Source: Candidatus Sulfidibacterium hydrothermale
GTDB taxonomy: Bacteria > Bacteroidota > Bacteroidia > Bacteroidales > F082
Direction: 5' to 3'
Length of the DNA stretch: 64,000 bases
Assembly (NCBI RefSeq): GCF_020149915.1
Contig: NZ_CP083760.1
Coordinates: forward strand, 2,294,001-2,358,000
Of this stretch, positions 52,031 through 60,003 are shown in pieces. Under the pieces are notes generated by a model. That model saw only the letters and a list, made by a program, of their open reading frames with translations. It was not told where the DNA came from and did not search any database. How positions within the stretch are numbered: position 1 is the stretch's first letter; the number at the start of each line of letters is the position of its first letter. Position numbers and translations under genes: made by a program.

Positions 52031-53035
52031 TTATTTTACAGTTGCTGCTTTTACTTTTCCAAAACGTCGCGGTTTAAATCCCCGGTTAATCAGAGGAACT
52101 ACGGAATTCATCAGCAAAATGGCAAAAGAAACGCCTTCGGGATAAGCTCCCCACACACGAATCAGCATGGTAATCAATCCGATACCAAAACCAAAAAGCA
52201 ATTGCCCGCCACGGGTCATGGGCGAAGTCACCATATCGGTAGCCATAAAAACAGCCCCAAGCATCACCCCACCGGTCAGCAAATTAAAAACCGGATCCAT
52301 ATAATGTTGCGGATTAATCAGCCACAAGATCCCCGAGAAAACAAAAACCGTGAGTAACATGGAAACCGGAATTTCCCAGGTAATAATTTTTTTCCACAGC
52401 ATATAAATCCCGCCAAGGAGAATGGCAAGTGCCGAAACTTCCCCGAGAGAGCCTCCCATTTGCCCCATCAGCTGCTGGGCATACGAAGGAAGATGCGGAA
52501 TAAGTTCGGAGAGCGTTTTACCGGCCCCCAGTCCTTCTTTAATGTATCCCAAAGGAGTCGGCCCGGTAACGGTGTCCACCAGGACTTTCGTTATCGGATG
52601 CGGTTTGGGCCAGGATGTCATTGCTACCGGAAAGGATACCAACAAGAAAACACGCGATACCAAAGCGGGATTAAAGATATTTTTTCCCAAGCCGCCAAAA
52701 GACATTTTACCAATCCCAATGGCCACCAGCGCACCAATAATTACCATCCACCAGGGTAAATTGGACGGGACATTAAAAGCCAGCAAGATACCGGTAACAA
52801 CAGCCGATCCATCGGTGATGGTAAGCGGACCTTTTATCAGATATTTTTGTATCAGCCATTCAAAAAAGACGCTGAAAAACACTGATAAAACAATGACTTC
52901 CAAAGCACCCAATCCAAAATAGTAAACGGCTACCAACATGGCGGGCAGCAAAGCCACCACTACACCAAACATAATCTTCCGGGTGGAATTGTCGCTATGC
53001 AGATGCGGAGAACCGGAAATTGTCAACATATTCAT
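52031..53035 (-). CDS. rnfD: Rnf complex subunit RnfD
   Basis: 334 residues, about nine to ten membrane helices. It starts NMLTISGSPHLHSDNSTRKI, a conserved opening, with ALVAIGIGKMSFGGLGKNIFN typical of NqrB/RnfD. The FMN-attachment site is expected at T160 in VTGPTPLG; the common motif is S/T-G-A-T-P, so proline replaces alanine here. MATDMVTSPMTRGGQLLFG lies near the C-terminus. It forms the membrane core for electron flow with RnfG. Confidence 0.96.
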   Translation of the reverse strand: MNMLTISGSPHLHSDNSTRKIMFGVVVALLPAMLVAVYYFGLGALEVIVLSVFFSVFFEWLIQKYLIKGPLTITDGSAVVTGILLAFNVPSNLPWWMVIIGALVAIGIGKMSFGGLGKNIFNPALVSRVFLLVSFPVAMTSWPKPHPITKVLVDTVTGPTPLGYIKEGLGAGKTLSELIPHLPSYAQQLMGQMGGSLGEVSALAILLGGIYMLWKKIITWEIPVSMLLTVFVFSGILWLINPQHYMDPVFNLLTGGVMLGAVFMATDMVTSPMTRGGQLLFGFGIGLITMLIRVWGAYPEGVSFAILLMNSVVPLINRGFKPRRFGKVKAATVK

Positions 53036-53071
53036 TGTTATTCTTTTCCTTTTTGTTAAAAAACAATCCTT

Positions 53072-54412
53072 TTATTTTTTTGATCGTGCACGGATGAGTG
53101 CTCCTACTTTATTTTTCCCCAGTCGTAAATAATCGAGCAACGGGATATGTGCCGGACAAGTGTACTGACAAGAGCCACATTCGATACAATCCATCACTTT
53201 TTCTTTTTCGGCGTCTTCAAATCTTCCCATCCGGGACAAGCGCGAAAGCAGGAAAGGCTCCAGGCCCATCGGGCAAACCTGGGTACATTTGGAACAACGG
53301 ATACAAGGGCTTTCCGGCAAACGGTGCGATTCTGCTTCGCGCATCAGCAAAACGCCCGAGGTTCCTTTGACCACCGGAACATCCAACGTAGCCAGTGCTT
53401 TTCCCATCATGGGGCCGCCACCAATAACTTTGCCTGTATCTTCCGGTAATCCTCCGGCTTCTTCTACCAAAAATTTTATAGGCGTTCCTATTCTGACCTT
53501 CAGGTTAGACGGGTTAGACAATGCTTTTCCTGTAACCGTCACCACTCTTTCTATCAGCGGTTTGTTTTTCATTACCGCTTCATAAACAGCAAATGTCGTT
53601 CCCACATTTTGTACGACACACCCCACTTCAACAGGAAGTTTTCCGGAGGGCACTTCACGTCCGGTCACAGCTTTAATCAATTGTTTTTCGCCTCCTTGCG
53701 GATATTTTACTTTCAACGGCTGAACCGTAATTCCTTCTTCTTTGGCAGCCAGCTCGGTCATCTGCCGGATAGCATCAGGCTTATTATTTTCAATACCGAT
53801 AACGGCTTTTTTCACCTTTAAAGCTTTCATCAGCAGCCGGGTTCCCACGATGATTTCTGCTCCTTTTTCCAGCATCAGCTGATGATCAGCCGTCAAATAC
53901 GGCTCACACTCCACGCCATTAATTAACAAATAATCAGCCGATTTTCCGGGGGGTGGCATCAATTTTACGTGAGTAGGGAAAGTAGCCCCTCCCATTCCGA
54001 CGATTCCTGCATCTTTTACCTTTTCGATAATCTCTTCCGGTGAAAAATTGATTTCGGTTACCAGGGTATCCGACCGGTCGATATCTTCCATCCATTCATC
54101 CCCATCCACTTTAATGATCACCGCCGTCCTGCGATAACCCGACATATCCATCACCTGGTCAATCTTAAAAACCGTTCCGGACACCGGCGAATGAATACGG
54201 GCAGAGATAAAGCCTCCGGCCTCGGCAATCAACTGGCCGGTTTTTACTTTATCGCCTCTTTTCACCACCGGTTTGGAAGGTGCTCCAAGATTTTGCCCCA
54301 TGGGAACGACCACCTGATCCGGAACTTTCAGCGTACGGACGGGCTGTCCTGCAGAGAGCTTATTTTCCGGCGGATGAATACCTCCCAACACAAAAGTTTT
54401 TAAAAGCCCCAT
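53072..54412 (-). CDS. rnfC: Rnf complex subunit RnfC
   Basis: 446 residues, peripheral on the cytoplasmic side. It opens with GGIHPPENKLSAGQP, has a barrel-sandwich region (KTGQLIAEAGGFISARIHSP), the NADH/FMN-binding Rossmann part (VGMGGATFPTHVKLMPPPG, YLLINGVECEPYLTADHQLM), a SLBB-like region and two [4Fe-4S] motifs, CIRCSKCTQVCPMGLEP and CIECGSCQYTCPAHIPL. It exchanges electrons with NAD. It is the short form without the long Ala/Lys-rich C-terminal extension seen in enterobacterial RnfC. Confidence 0.97.
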   Translation of the reverse strand: MGLLKTFVLGGIHPPENKLSAGQPVRTLKVPDQVVVPMGQNLGAPSKPVVKRGDKVKTGQLIAEAGGFISARIHSPVSGTVFKIDQVMDMSGYRRTAVIIKVDGDEWMEDIDRSDTLVTEINFSPEEIIEKVKDAGIVGMGGATFPTHVKLMPPPGKSADYLLINGVECEPYLTADHQLMLEKGAEIIVGTRLLMKALKVKKAVIGIENNKPDAIRQMTELAAKEEGITVQPLKVKYPQGGEKQLIKAVTGREVPSGKLPVEVGCVVQNVGTTFAVYEAVMKNKPLIERVVTVTGKALSNPSNLKVRIGTPIKFLVEEAGGLPEDTGKVIGGGPMMGKALATLDVPVVKGTSGVLLMREAESHRLPESPCIRCSKCTQVCPMGLEPFLLSRLSRMGRFEDAEKEKVMDCIECGSCQYTCPAHIPLLDYLRLGKNKVGALIRARSKK

Positions 54413-54413
54413 A

Positions 54414-55370
54414 TTATTTTTCGGATTTTTTTGTGTTTACACTTTTTTCAGCTACAGATGTTTTCTCAACCGGTTTTTTTGCTGCTTCCGGTTTTTTAGC
54501 CGTTTCTTTCTTTTCCGGTTCTTTAATTACTTTGGGTTTTCGCGGTTTAAAATTCACTTCCCAGATGGAATTGGTGGGACAAACTTCCACACATTTCCGA
54601 CAAAGCCGGCATTTATCAAAGTCGATATAAGAAAGAAAGCTGGTGATGGTAATGGCATCAAATTCACAGACTTTTTCGCACTTACCACACCCGATACAAG
54701 CCACATCACAGTTTTTAATGGCAATGGCTCCTTTTTCTTTGTTCACACAAGAAACAAAGATGCGTTTATCTTTCGGGCCTTTTTTGCGCAATTCGATGAT
54801 ATCACGCGGACAAGCAATCACACAGGCTCCGCAAGCGGTACATTTATCGCTAACCACCGGCAATCCGGTTTCCGGATTCATGTGGATCGCATCAAACTCA
54901 CATGCCGCCACACAATCGCCCAGGCCAAGACAGCCATACTGGCATCCGCCTTCGCCGGCATAAAGGGCATGCGCAAAAGCGCAGGAAGTAACGCCCTCAA
55001 ATTTCACTTTTCCCGGAGAATGTGCATACGAGCCATTGCAACGCACCACCGCAATCATGGGATCTTTTTCTTCAATTTCGAGACCCAAGATCCCGGCTAC
55101 TTTTTGCATGACTTCATTTCCACCCACCGGGCAGAAAAAACCTTCAAGCGAATGATTTTTGCTGGCACTTTTTGTAGCATTTTCAGCAAAAGCCCGGCAA
55201 CCCGGATAACCACAGCCACCACAGTTGGCACTGGGCAGAGCAGCCTCCACTTCATCGATTTTCGGATCTTCGTACACCTTAAATTTACTGGCTACGAAAT
55301 ACAAAATTACAGCCGATACCAGGCCCAGTATTCCGAGAACCACCACTGAAATAATGACGATATGATTCAC
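54414..55370 (-). CDS. rnfB: Rnf complex ferredoxin-interacting subunit RnfB
   Basis: 318 residues. An N-terminal membrane anchor (about 4-27) precedes the [4Fe-4S] domain ANCGGCGYPGC, then ferredoxin-like cluster sites (GLGDCVAACEFDAIH, CTACGACVIACPRDI, CIGCGKCEKVCEFDA, CRLCRKCVEVCPTNS), more than the minimal set and typical of the long RnfB found in anaerobes. It accepts electrons from reduced ferredoxin. The C-terminal 40 residues (about 275-318) are Lys/Ala/Pro/Glu-rich and probably disordered. First gene of the operon; a -7 box lies 42 bp upstream. rnfC begins one base after its stop. Confidence 0.97.
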   Translation of the reverse strand: MNHIVIISVVVLGILGLVSAVILYFVASKFKVYEDPKIDEVEAALPSANCGGCGYPGCRAFAENATKSASKNHSLEGFFCPVGGNEVMQKVAGILGLEIEEKDPMIAVVRCNGSYAHSPGKVKFEGVTSCAFAHALYAGEGGCQYGCLGLGDCVAACEFDAIHMNPETGLPVVSDKCTACGACVIACPRDIIELRKKGPKDKRIFVSCVNKEKGAIAIKNCDVACIGCGKCEKVCEFDAITITSFLSYIDFDKCRLCRKCVEVCPTNSIWEVNFKPRKPKVIKEPEKKETAKKPEAAKKPVEKTSVAEKSVNTKKSEK

Positions 55371-55411
55371 AAGTATTTATGTTGGTTACACATAAAATTT
55401 TATACGGATTA

Positions 55412-55419
55412 CAAAAGTA
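55412..55419 (-). promoter_or_regulatory. -7 box TACTTTTG of the rnf operon
   Basis: Exact TAnnTTTG on the minus strand, 41 bp ahead of the rnfB start, with an implied leader of about 35 bases. It indicates a transcript start separate from the RseC-like gene upstream. Confidence 0.6.
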
Positions 55420-55713
55420 TAATATTTAAACTTTTTTTATTCGTTTTCGGCCTTCCGGAGCGGGTGCTTTCCGACCTATTTTTACCTGACAAATAATAAC
55501 AATTCGATTCACTAAACAATCTACATATAATAATTATTGATTCTCAAAACGTTACAAAAATAACAACGCATTTGACGAAAGAAAAAAAAGGTTATTTAGA
55601 AACTTTTAAAATTTCTATTTTGTCAAAAAAAGGATAAAACAGGCACAAAAAAACCCGTCAAAACTTCATACTAACGTGATAATAAGTAATATTCGGAGGA
55701 GCAAATAGGTTGG
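55420..55713. other. AT-rich upstream region of the rnf operon
   Basis: About 294 bp between the rnf promoter box and the RseC-like stop codon. Long A and T runs, no supported gene, no clear hairpin terminator. It could hold activator sites for rnf. Confidence 0.5.
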
Positions 55714-56136
55714 CTAATTCTGGATATGATAACGAAAACGTTTTTTAAAATAGCCACGCATCAGGTATAAAATACCATAATAAGGGGCCAGCAAAGCGAT
55801 GGATAGAATGCCTGCCAGCCCTTGGTCAAGACCAAGGTGTAAAAACAGCATCAAACCAAAAAACAGCACAAGAAAAGGAAAGAAATAGCCCAGCAATACC
55901 GCCCAGGTGCCGTACGATTGCTTCATTTCCACCACAACGCTTTCGCCTTCATGATGTCCTCCCAAATCGGCAATATCCACCTCAATGATCTTTTCTTTCA
56001 TATCACTCACGGAACAGACATTCTTCAGCGAACAGGAAATACAGCTGGCTTTGGATATCACAGAAATCTCCGCTTTATCCCCTTCAATTTTTTTCACTAC
56101 TCCCGGATGGGTTACCGTTTCTTCGCCCATGGCCAT
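55714..56136 (-). CDS. SoxR-reducing system protein RseC family
   Basis: 140 residues. An N-terminal soluble part has the conserved HPGVVKKIEGDKAEISVIS and a cysteine pattern SCISCSLKNVC, which resembles a redox or metal site. Two membrane helices follow (about 77-98 and 103-122) and a short basic tail. RseC-type proteins occur with Rnf/Rsx in many bacteria and are thought to help assemble or regulate it. It is on the same strand upstream of rnfB but 343 bp away and with a separate promoter box between them. Its own box lies 20 bp before its start. Confidence 0.88.
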   Translation of the reverse strand: MAMGEETVTHPGVVKKIEGDKAEISVISKASCISCSLKNVCSVSDMKEKIIEVDIADLGGHHEGESVVVEMKQSYGTWAVLLGYFFPFLVLFFGLMLFLHLGLDQGLAGILSIALLAPYYGILYLMRGYFKKRFRYHIQN

Positions 56137-56156
56137 TTTTTCAACTTTTTAGAAAA

Positions 56157-56164
56157 CAAAAGTA
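56157..56164 (-). promoter_or_regulatory. -7 box TACTTTTG of the RseC-like gene
   Basis: Exact TAnnTTTG on the minus strand, 20 bp before the ATG at 56136; implied leader about 14 bases. Confidence 0.55.
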
Positions 56165-56193
56165 ATGATTTTTCCACCCCGTTTGTCTTTGCT

Positions 56194-56898
56194 TCAGGGT
56201 GTACTAACAGAAACCGGCAAAATCTTTCCATTAAAAAAACGGTTTCCTGTAAGCGTAAAATCGGCCACAAAGCCAGCCATCTCCGGAGCTGTCAGCGGAG
56301 CTTTATATCCCGGGAAAGCCGCCGAAAGCATTTCGGTTTGTACCGCTCCCAAAGCCAGGGCATTGACAAAAATGTGATCTTCAGAAAATTCAGCGGCCAT
56401 ACTTTCTGTAAGTACAGACAAGGCCCCTTTTGATGCACTGTAAGCCGACAATCCCGGAAATTTCACGCTTCCCTGAAAACCACCCATGCTGGTTATATTT
56501 ACAATGTGCGTTCCGGGAACCATCAACGGAAAAAGATGTTGGATCAACGGGAAAAGTACCATCACATTCACACGGAACAGGTTTTCAGCTTCGTCATACG
56601 CAGTTTCAAGAAAAGGTTTATTCAGCAGCATCCCGGCATTATTCACCATCCGGGTAACTTTTCCTAAAGTAGCACTTACTTTTCCGGCCAATGACGAAAA
56701 ATCGCCGGAGAGCAGGTCGAATGAGGTAAAATAAAAATGGCCGCAAGTACGACAGGAAGCCATTTTTTGATGAAGGGCCTGTAATTTTTCCTCAGAACGG
56801 GCAAAAGCAAACACATCATGCCCCTGGCGAAGAAATGTTTCCACCAAAGCTTTTCCCAGCCCGCTGCTGCCACCTGAAATCACAATTTTCTCCGTCAT
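56194..56898 (-). CDS. Short-chain dehydrogenase/reductase
   Basis: 234 residues of the classical SDR fold. NAD(P)-binding motif SGGSSGLGKALVE near the N-terminus (usual TGxxxGxG), NNAGMLLNKP (NNAG motif), catalytic Ser in ITSMGG and the Tyr-x-x-x-Lys pair in YSASKGALSV. An Arg in FAFARSEEK after the second strand favours NADPH. Substrate unknown. Its ATG overlaps the stop of the preceding lipoprotein gene (ATGA), so it is co-translated with it. Two cysteines in SCRTCGH sit in a loop where most SDRs have none. Confidence 0.9.
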   Translation of the reverse strand: MTEKIVISGGSSGLGKALVETFLRQGHDVFAFARSEEKLQALHQKMASCRTCGHFYFTSFDLLSGDFSSLAGKVSATLGKVTRMVNNAGMLLNKPFLETAYDEAENLFRVNVMVLFPLIQHLFPLMVPGTHIVNITSMGGFQGSVKFPGLSAYSASKGALSVLTESMAAEFSEDHIFVNALALGAVQTEMLSAAFPGYKAPLTAPEMAGFVADFTLTGNRFFNGKILPVSVSTP

Positions 56899-57620
56899 CG
56901 GCCTGCCGGTTTTAAACTTCGCATTTCTTTTTCCATTTTCACGGCATCAGTAGCCGTAATGGTTAAAACGCCCGAGGCATCTACGGTAATAGCAATGTTG
57001 TAATTCGAATGGCTACTCCGCCCACCGGGTTCAAAATTCATATAAACCGCTCCTTTTAAGATCTCATCGCCATATTTTCTTTTCATTTCCATGGCCGTAC
57101 GATACTCGGGAGTTAACGGCACGTTAGCATGGGCCGCAATTTTCCGGGCTTCGGCCATAGCCTGCCGATAACTTCCTTTGTAAACCAGGGTAAGAGAGTT
57201 ATATCCCCCTCCATTTTGATCTTCGGAAGTGATTTGCGAAAGCGATTTATCCAAAACCATTTTTTGCGGTTCCATCAACCCAATGGCCTTAGCCCATTTG
57301 GGCAATCCTTTTCCGGGAACGGCTGTTGACTCACCGGAAATTTTACGGTTAAACTGATTGTTAATGGCTGCCAATCGCCGACGGGCCTCAGCTTCGGTAA
57401 TTCTTCCTGATCGGTAATCAGCTTCTACCAGCGCCTTCCGGGCTGCCATGGCATCCATCAAATCCAGGGTTTTATCCGCTTTTCGCAAGCTCCGGTTAAA
57501 TTTGTTCAACCGGACGTCAAATTTTTTCTTTGGATTCGACTGCGGTGATCCGCAGGAGAAAAGAGAGAACATAATCATCCCCCAAACCAGTGACATCAGC
57601 AGAGCAGAAAAGCGTTTCAT
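56895..57620 (-). CDS. Lipoprotein of unknown function
   Basis: 241 residues from the ATG at 57620; a start at 57671 would place the N-terminus upstream of the -7 box at 57644. The signal has lipobox SLFSC with Cys near 25. A Lys/Arg-rich helical region (about 35-100: KKFDVRLNKFNRSLRKADKT, LVEADYRSGRITEAEARRRL) is followed by a mixed region with YNSLTLVYKGSYRQAMAEAR and a C-terminal part with ITVDASGVLTITATDAVKM. I recognise no family; the last part looks like a small beta domain. It probably sits on the inner face of the outer membrane. Co-transcribed with the SDR gene. Confidence 0.72.
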   Translation of the reverse strand: MKRFSALLMSLVWGMIMFSLFSCGSPQSNPKKKFDVRLNKFNRSLRKADKTLDLMDAMAARKALVEADYRSGRITEAEARRRLAAINNQFNRKISGESTAVPGKGLPKWAKAIGLMEPQKMVLDKSLSQITSEDQNGGGYNSLTLVYKGSYRQAMAEARKIAAHANVPLTPEYRTAMEMKRKYGDEILKGAVYMNFEPGGRSSHSNYNIAITVDASGVLTITATDAVKMEKEMRSLKPAGR

Positions 57621-57643
57621 ACCATTCAGTTTGAAAATTTTTT

Positions 57644-57651
57644 CAAATGTA
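57644..57651 (-). promoter_or_regulatory. -7 box TACATTTG of the lipoprotein-SDR operon
   Basis: Exact TAnnTTTG on the minus strand, 23 bp before the ATG at 57620. It excludes the longer start at 57671. Confidence 0.55.
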
Positions 57652-57715
57652 ACATAAAACCATAAGGCCACTCTTACCCGCGAAAAAAGATTTCAACAGA
57701 CAAACGTAAATTTCG

Positions 57716-57723
57716 TATTTTTG
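57716..57723 (+). promoter_or_regulatory. -7 box TATTTTTG of the DUF4783-nadC operon
   Basis: Exact TAnnTTTG 24 bp before the ATG at 57748. It overlaps the in-frame TTG at 57721, which is thereby rejected as start. It is divergent from the lipoprotein promoter 65 bp away. Confidence 0.6.
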
Positions 57724-57747
57724 GCTGCAATTTTCAACGAAACCAAA

Positions 57748-58143
57748 ATGGCCAAACTGTTGTTATACCTTCTTTTTTTAGGGCTGCTACCGGTAGCACA
57801 GGCTCCGAATACACAACAGATGAAAAAAGATTTTACAGCAGCTTTTTCCAAAGGAGATACCAGCCCATTGCAAAACTATTTTAAAGGTTTCGTCAATGTG
57901 AATATTCCGGGAAACAACGGTTTTTTCTCCGAAACAAAAGCCCAATGGCTGCTACAAGATTTTTTTAAGAAAAATAAAGTTTCGGGATTCAGCCTAAAAG
58001 AAGAAGGTTTTGCGGGTGTAAATTACTATTTTATCGGACTTTATCACAGCCATCAAACCCGCTGGAATATCTATTTTTTATTCAGTCCCGGCAACAATGG
58101 GTTTCAAATTCAGCAAATTGACATAGAGGAAAGCGATTCATGA
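57748..58143 (+). CDS. DUF4783 secreted protein
   Basis: 131 residues with a short signal peptide (about 1-18, LLLYLLFLGLLPVAQA). The mature part is the DUF4783 (NTF2-like) fold: TAAFSKGDTSPLQNYFKGFV, VNIPGNNGFFSETKAQWLLQ, FFKKNKVSGFSL, GVNYYFIGLYHSHQTRWNIY and IQQIDIEES. It lies in the periplasm. The gene is found next to nadC in many Bacteroidota, as here, with a 4-bp ATGA overlap, but a functional connection has not been shown. Confidence 0.85.
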   Translation: MAKLLLYLLFLGLLPVAQAPNTQQMKKDFTAAFSKGDTSPLQNYFKGFVNVNIPGNNGFFSETKAQWLLQDFFKKNKVSGFSLKEEGFAGVNYYFIGLYHSHQTRWNIYFLFSPGNNGFQIQQIDIEESDS

Positions 58144-58979
58144 CCATAAAAGAAATTATTGCAAAAGCACTGGAGGAAGATCTGGGAAACGGCGATCATA
58201 CTTCGCTGGCCACCATCGATGAAGAAGCAAAAGGAACAGCTGTTATGCTGGCCAAAGGTTACGGAATTATTGCCGGAACAGAAATTGTCCGGGAAGTTTT
58301 TGAACTACTGGACCCGGAAACGAAAATCCATATTTTCATTCCTGACGGAAATCCGGTTCAGCCGGGCGATAAAATCATGACCATCAGTGGCAAATCACGT
58401 ATTTTACTTTCCGGCGAACGGACGGCTTTAAATTATATCCAACGGATGAGTGGCATTGCCACCACTACTGCGGCAGTGGTTTCCAAATTAAAAGGGTTAC
58501 ATACCAAGGTGCTGGATACCCGAAAGACAACACCCTGTAACCGGGTTTTTGAAAAAATGGCCGTAAAAGCCGGTGGTGGCGAAAATCATCGCTTTGGACT
58601 TTATGACATGATCATGATCAAAGACAATCACATCGATTTTGCCGGCGGTATCGAAAAAGCCATCGAAAAAACCCATCAATACCTGAAAAAACATCATCTC
58701 GATCTGAAAATTGAAATCGAAGTCCGGAATTTTGATGAACTGGAACAAGTGCTACAATATGGTGGTATCCACCGGATTATGCTGGACAACTTTACTCCGG
58801 ATGATATCCGAAGAGCCTTACAAAAAATTGCCGGGAAATACGAAACGGAAGCTTCTGGCGGAATCACCCCCGAAACCATCCGGACTTATGCCGAAACCGG
58901 AGTAGATTACATCTCGATGGGAGCGCTCACGCATCAAATTAAAAGCATGGATATCAGCTTAAAAGCCATTAACGACTAA
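58140..58979 (+). CDS. nadC: Nicotinate-nucleotide pyrophosphorylase (carboxylating)
   Basis: 279 residues. Quinolinate phosphoribosyltransferase makes nicotinate mononucleotide from quinolinate and PRPP in de novo NAD synthesis. Family motifs are EDLGNGDHTSLATI at the start, LSGERTALNYIQRMSGIATT, VLDTRKTTPCNRVFEKMAVK, GGGENHRFGLYDMIMIKDNH, EIEVRNFDELEQ and IMLDNFTPDD, ending with ASGGITPETIRTYAETGVDY. Basic residues in TRKT, HRFG and KDNH bind the phosphates and carboxylates. nadA and nadB are not adjacent. It overlaps the DUF4783 gene and precedes the YihY gene. Confidence 0.97.
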   Translation: MTIKEIIAKALEEDLGNGDHTSLATIDEEAKGTAVMLAKGYGIIAGTEIVREVFELLDPETKIHIFIPDGNPVQPGDKIMTISGKSRILLSGERTALNYIQRMSGIATTTAAVVSKLKGLHTKVLDTRKTTPCNRVFEKMAVKAGGGENHRFGLYDMIMIKDNHIDFAGGIEKAIEKTHQYLKKHHLDLKIEIEVRNFDELEQVLQYGGIHRIMLDNFTPDDIRRALQKIAGKYETEASGGITPETIRTYAETGVDYISMGALTHQIKSMDISLKAIND

Positions 58980-58990
58980 ACTGCTTTACC

Positions 58991-59947
58991 TTGCACAAAA
59001 TCAAAAGAAAATACATTCATTACCATCTCCGGCTCAAGAAGTTGCTGCGGGTCATTGTTTTACCCGGTTTCGACGGGATGCCGCTGTACGATGTACTGGT
59101 TTTTTTCTTCCGCGGATTGTTTAAAGGCGTGCTGACCTACCGGGCTTCGGCCATTGCCTACAACTTTTTTTTGGCTCTCATCCCGTTCATCATGTTTTTG
59201 TTTACCCTGATTCCGTTTGTTACCGGCGAACATTACCAGACCTATCTACTGGACCTGATTCAGGAACTGATTCCGGCCAATATTTACTCTATGGTAAAAA
59301 ATACGGTGGAAGAAATTATCAGCCGTCCGCACCAGGGATTGCTGTCAGCAGGTTTTTTCATGGCGATTTACTTTGCGACCAACGGAGTAGATGCCATTTT
59401 GGAAGGTTTTAACCAAAGCTATCATGCCATGGAAACACGACCATGGTGGAAACAAAAGCTGGTGGCTTTTGGCTTGATGCTTATTTTGTCCGTGCTTTTG
59501 TTTATCTCGTTTGTACTTTTGGGTTTTGGCGAACTTTCCATCCGGCTATTAACAGAGCACCATCTGCTTACCAGCGATTTGTCCATTTTCTCCTTACAAC
59601 TTTTGCGTTGGATTATTATTCTCTTTTTCACCTTCTTAAGCACATCTCTTTTGTATTATTTCGGGCAGTTAAAAACCGGGAAAGAGAAAGTCCGGTATCG
59701 CTTTTTTTCGGCCGGTTCCATTCTGGCTACCAGTTTATTCATTGTAGGCGGAATAATTATCAAGCTTTATTTTGAAAACTTTTCACGCTATAACATTTTG
59801 TACGGATCTATCGGATCGTTGATTATCCTGTTGGTCTGGATATATTACAATGCATTTATCATTCTCATCGGATTTGAACTGAACACCAGCATCCGCCGTT
59901 CGCGATTAGAAGCATTGAAAAAAAAGGATGAGCAAATTGGTCGTTAA
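58991..59947 (+). CDS. YihY/BrkB-family membrane protein
   Basis: 318 residues. The apparent start is a TTG, 11 bases after nadC; the first ATG (59078) would remove the conserved basic N-terminus. Six membrane helices of the YihY fold: FFRGLFKGVLTYRASAIAYN opens the first, then ALIPFIMFLFTLIPF, SAGFFMAIYFATNGVDAILE, LMLILSVLLFISFVLLGFGE, LLRWIIILFFTFLSTSLLYY and IGSLIILLVWIYYNAFIILI, with FNQSYHAMETRPWWKQKLV in the loop. The family, once named ribonuclease BN by mistake, is of unknown function. It is probably co-transcribed with nadC. Confidence 0.9.
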   Translation: MHKIKRKYIHYHLRLKKLLRVIVLPGFDGMPLYDVLVFFFRGLFKGVLTYRASAIAYNFFLALIPFIMFLFTLIPFVTGEHYQTYLLDLIQELIPANIYSMVKNTVEEIISRPHQGLLSAGFFMAIYFATNGVDAILEGFNQSYHAMETRPWWKQKLVAFGLMLILSVLLFISFVLLGFGELSIRLLTEHHLLTSDLSIFSLQLLRWIIILFFTFLSTSLLYYFGQLKTGKEKVRYRFFSAGSILATSLFIVGGIIIKLYFENFSRYNILYGSIGSLIILLVWIYYNAFIILIGFELNTSIRRSRLEALKKKDEQIGR

Positions 59948-59987
59948 CCCTCCGGTTTTCTGTTACCCGGCAGGCCGGGAAAAATAT

Positions 59988-59995
59988 TAAATTTG
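59988..59995 (+). promoter_or_regulatory. -7 box TAAATTTG for the GT4 gene
   Basis: Exact TAnnTTTG just 8 bp before the ATG at 60004, which implies an almost leaderless transcript. A GC-rich hairpin CCCGG-CAGG-CCGGG (59966-59979) lies just upstream. Confidence 0.45.
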
Positions 59996-60003
59996 CGCCT
60001 GAT

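Noticed and set aside
59966-59979. Hairpin CCCGG-CAGG-CCGGG as a terminator after the YihY gene
   Set aside because: It is followed by A, not T, on the plus strand, and the stem is only five pairs; at most a weak structure.
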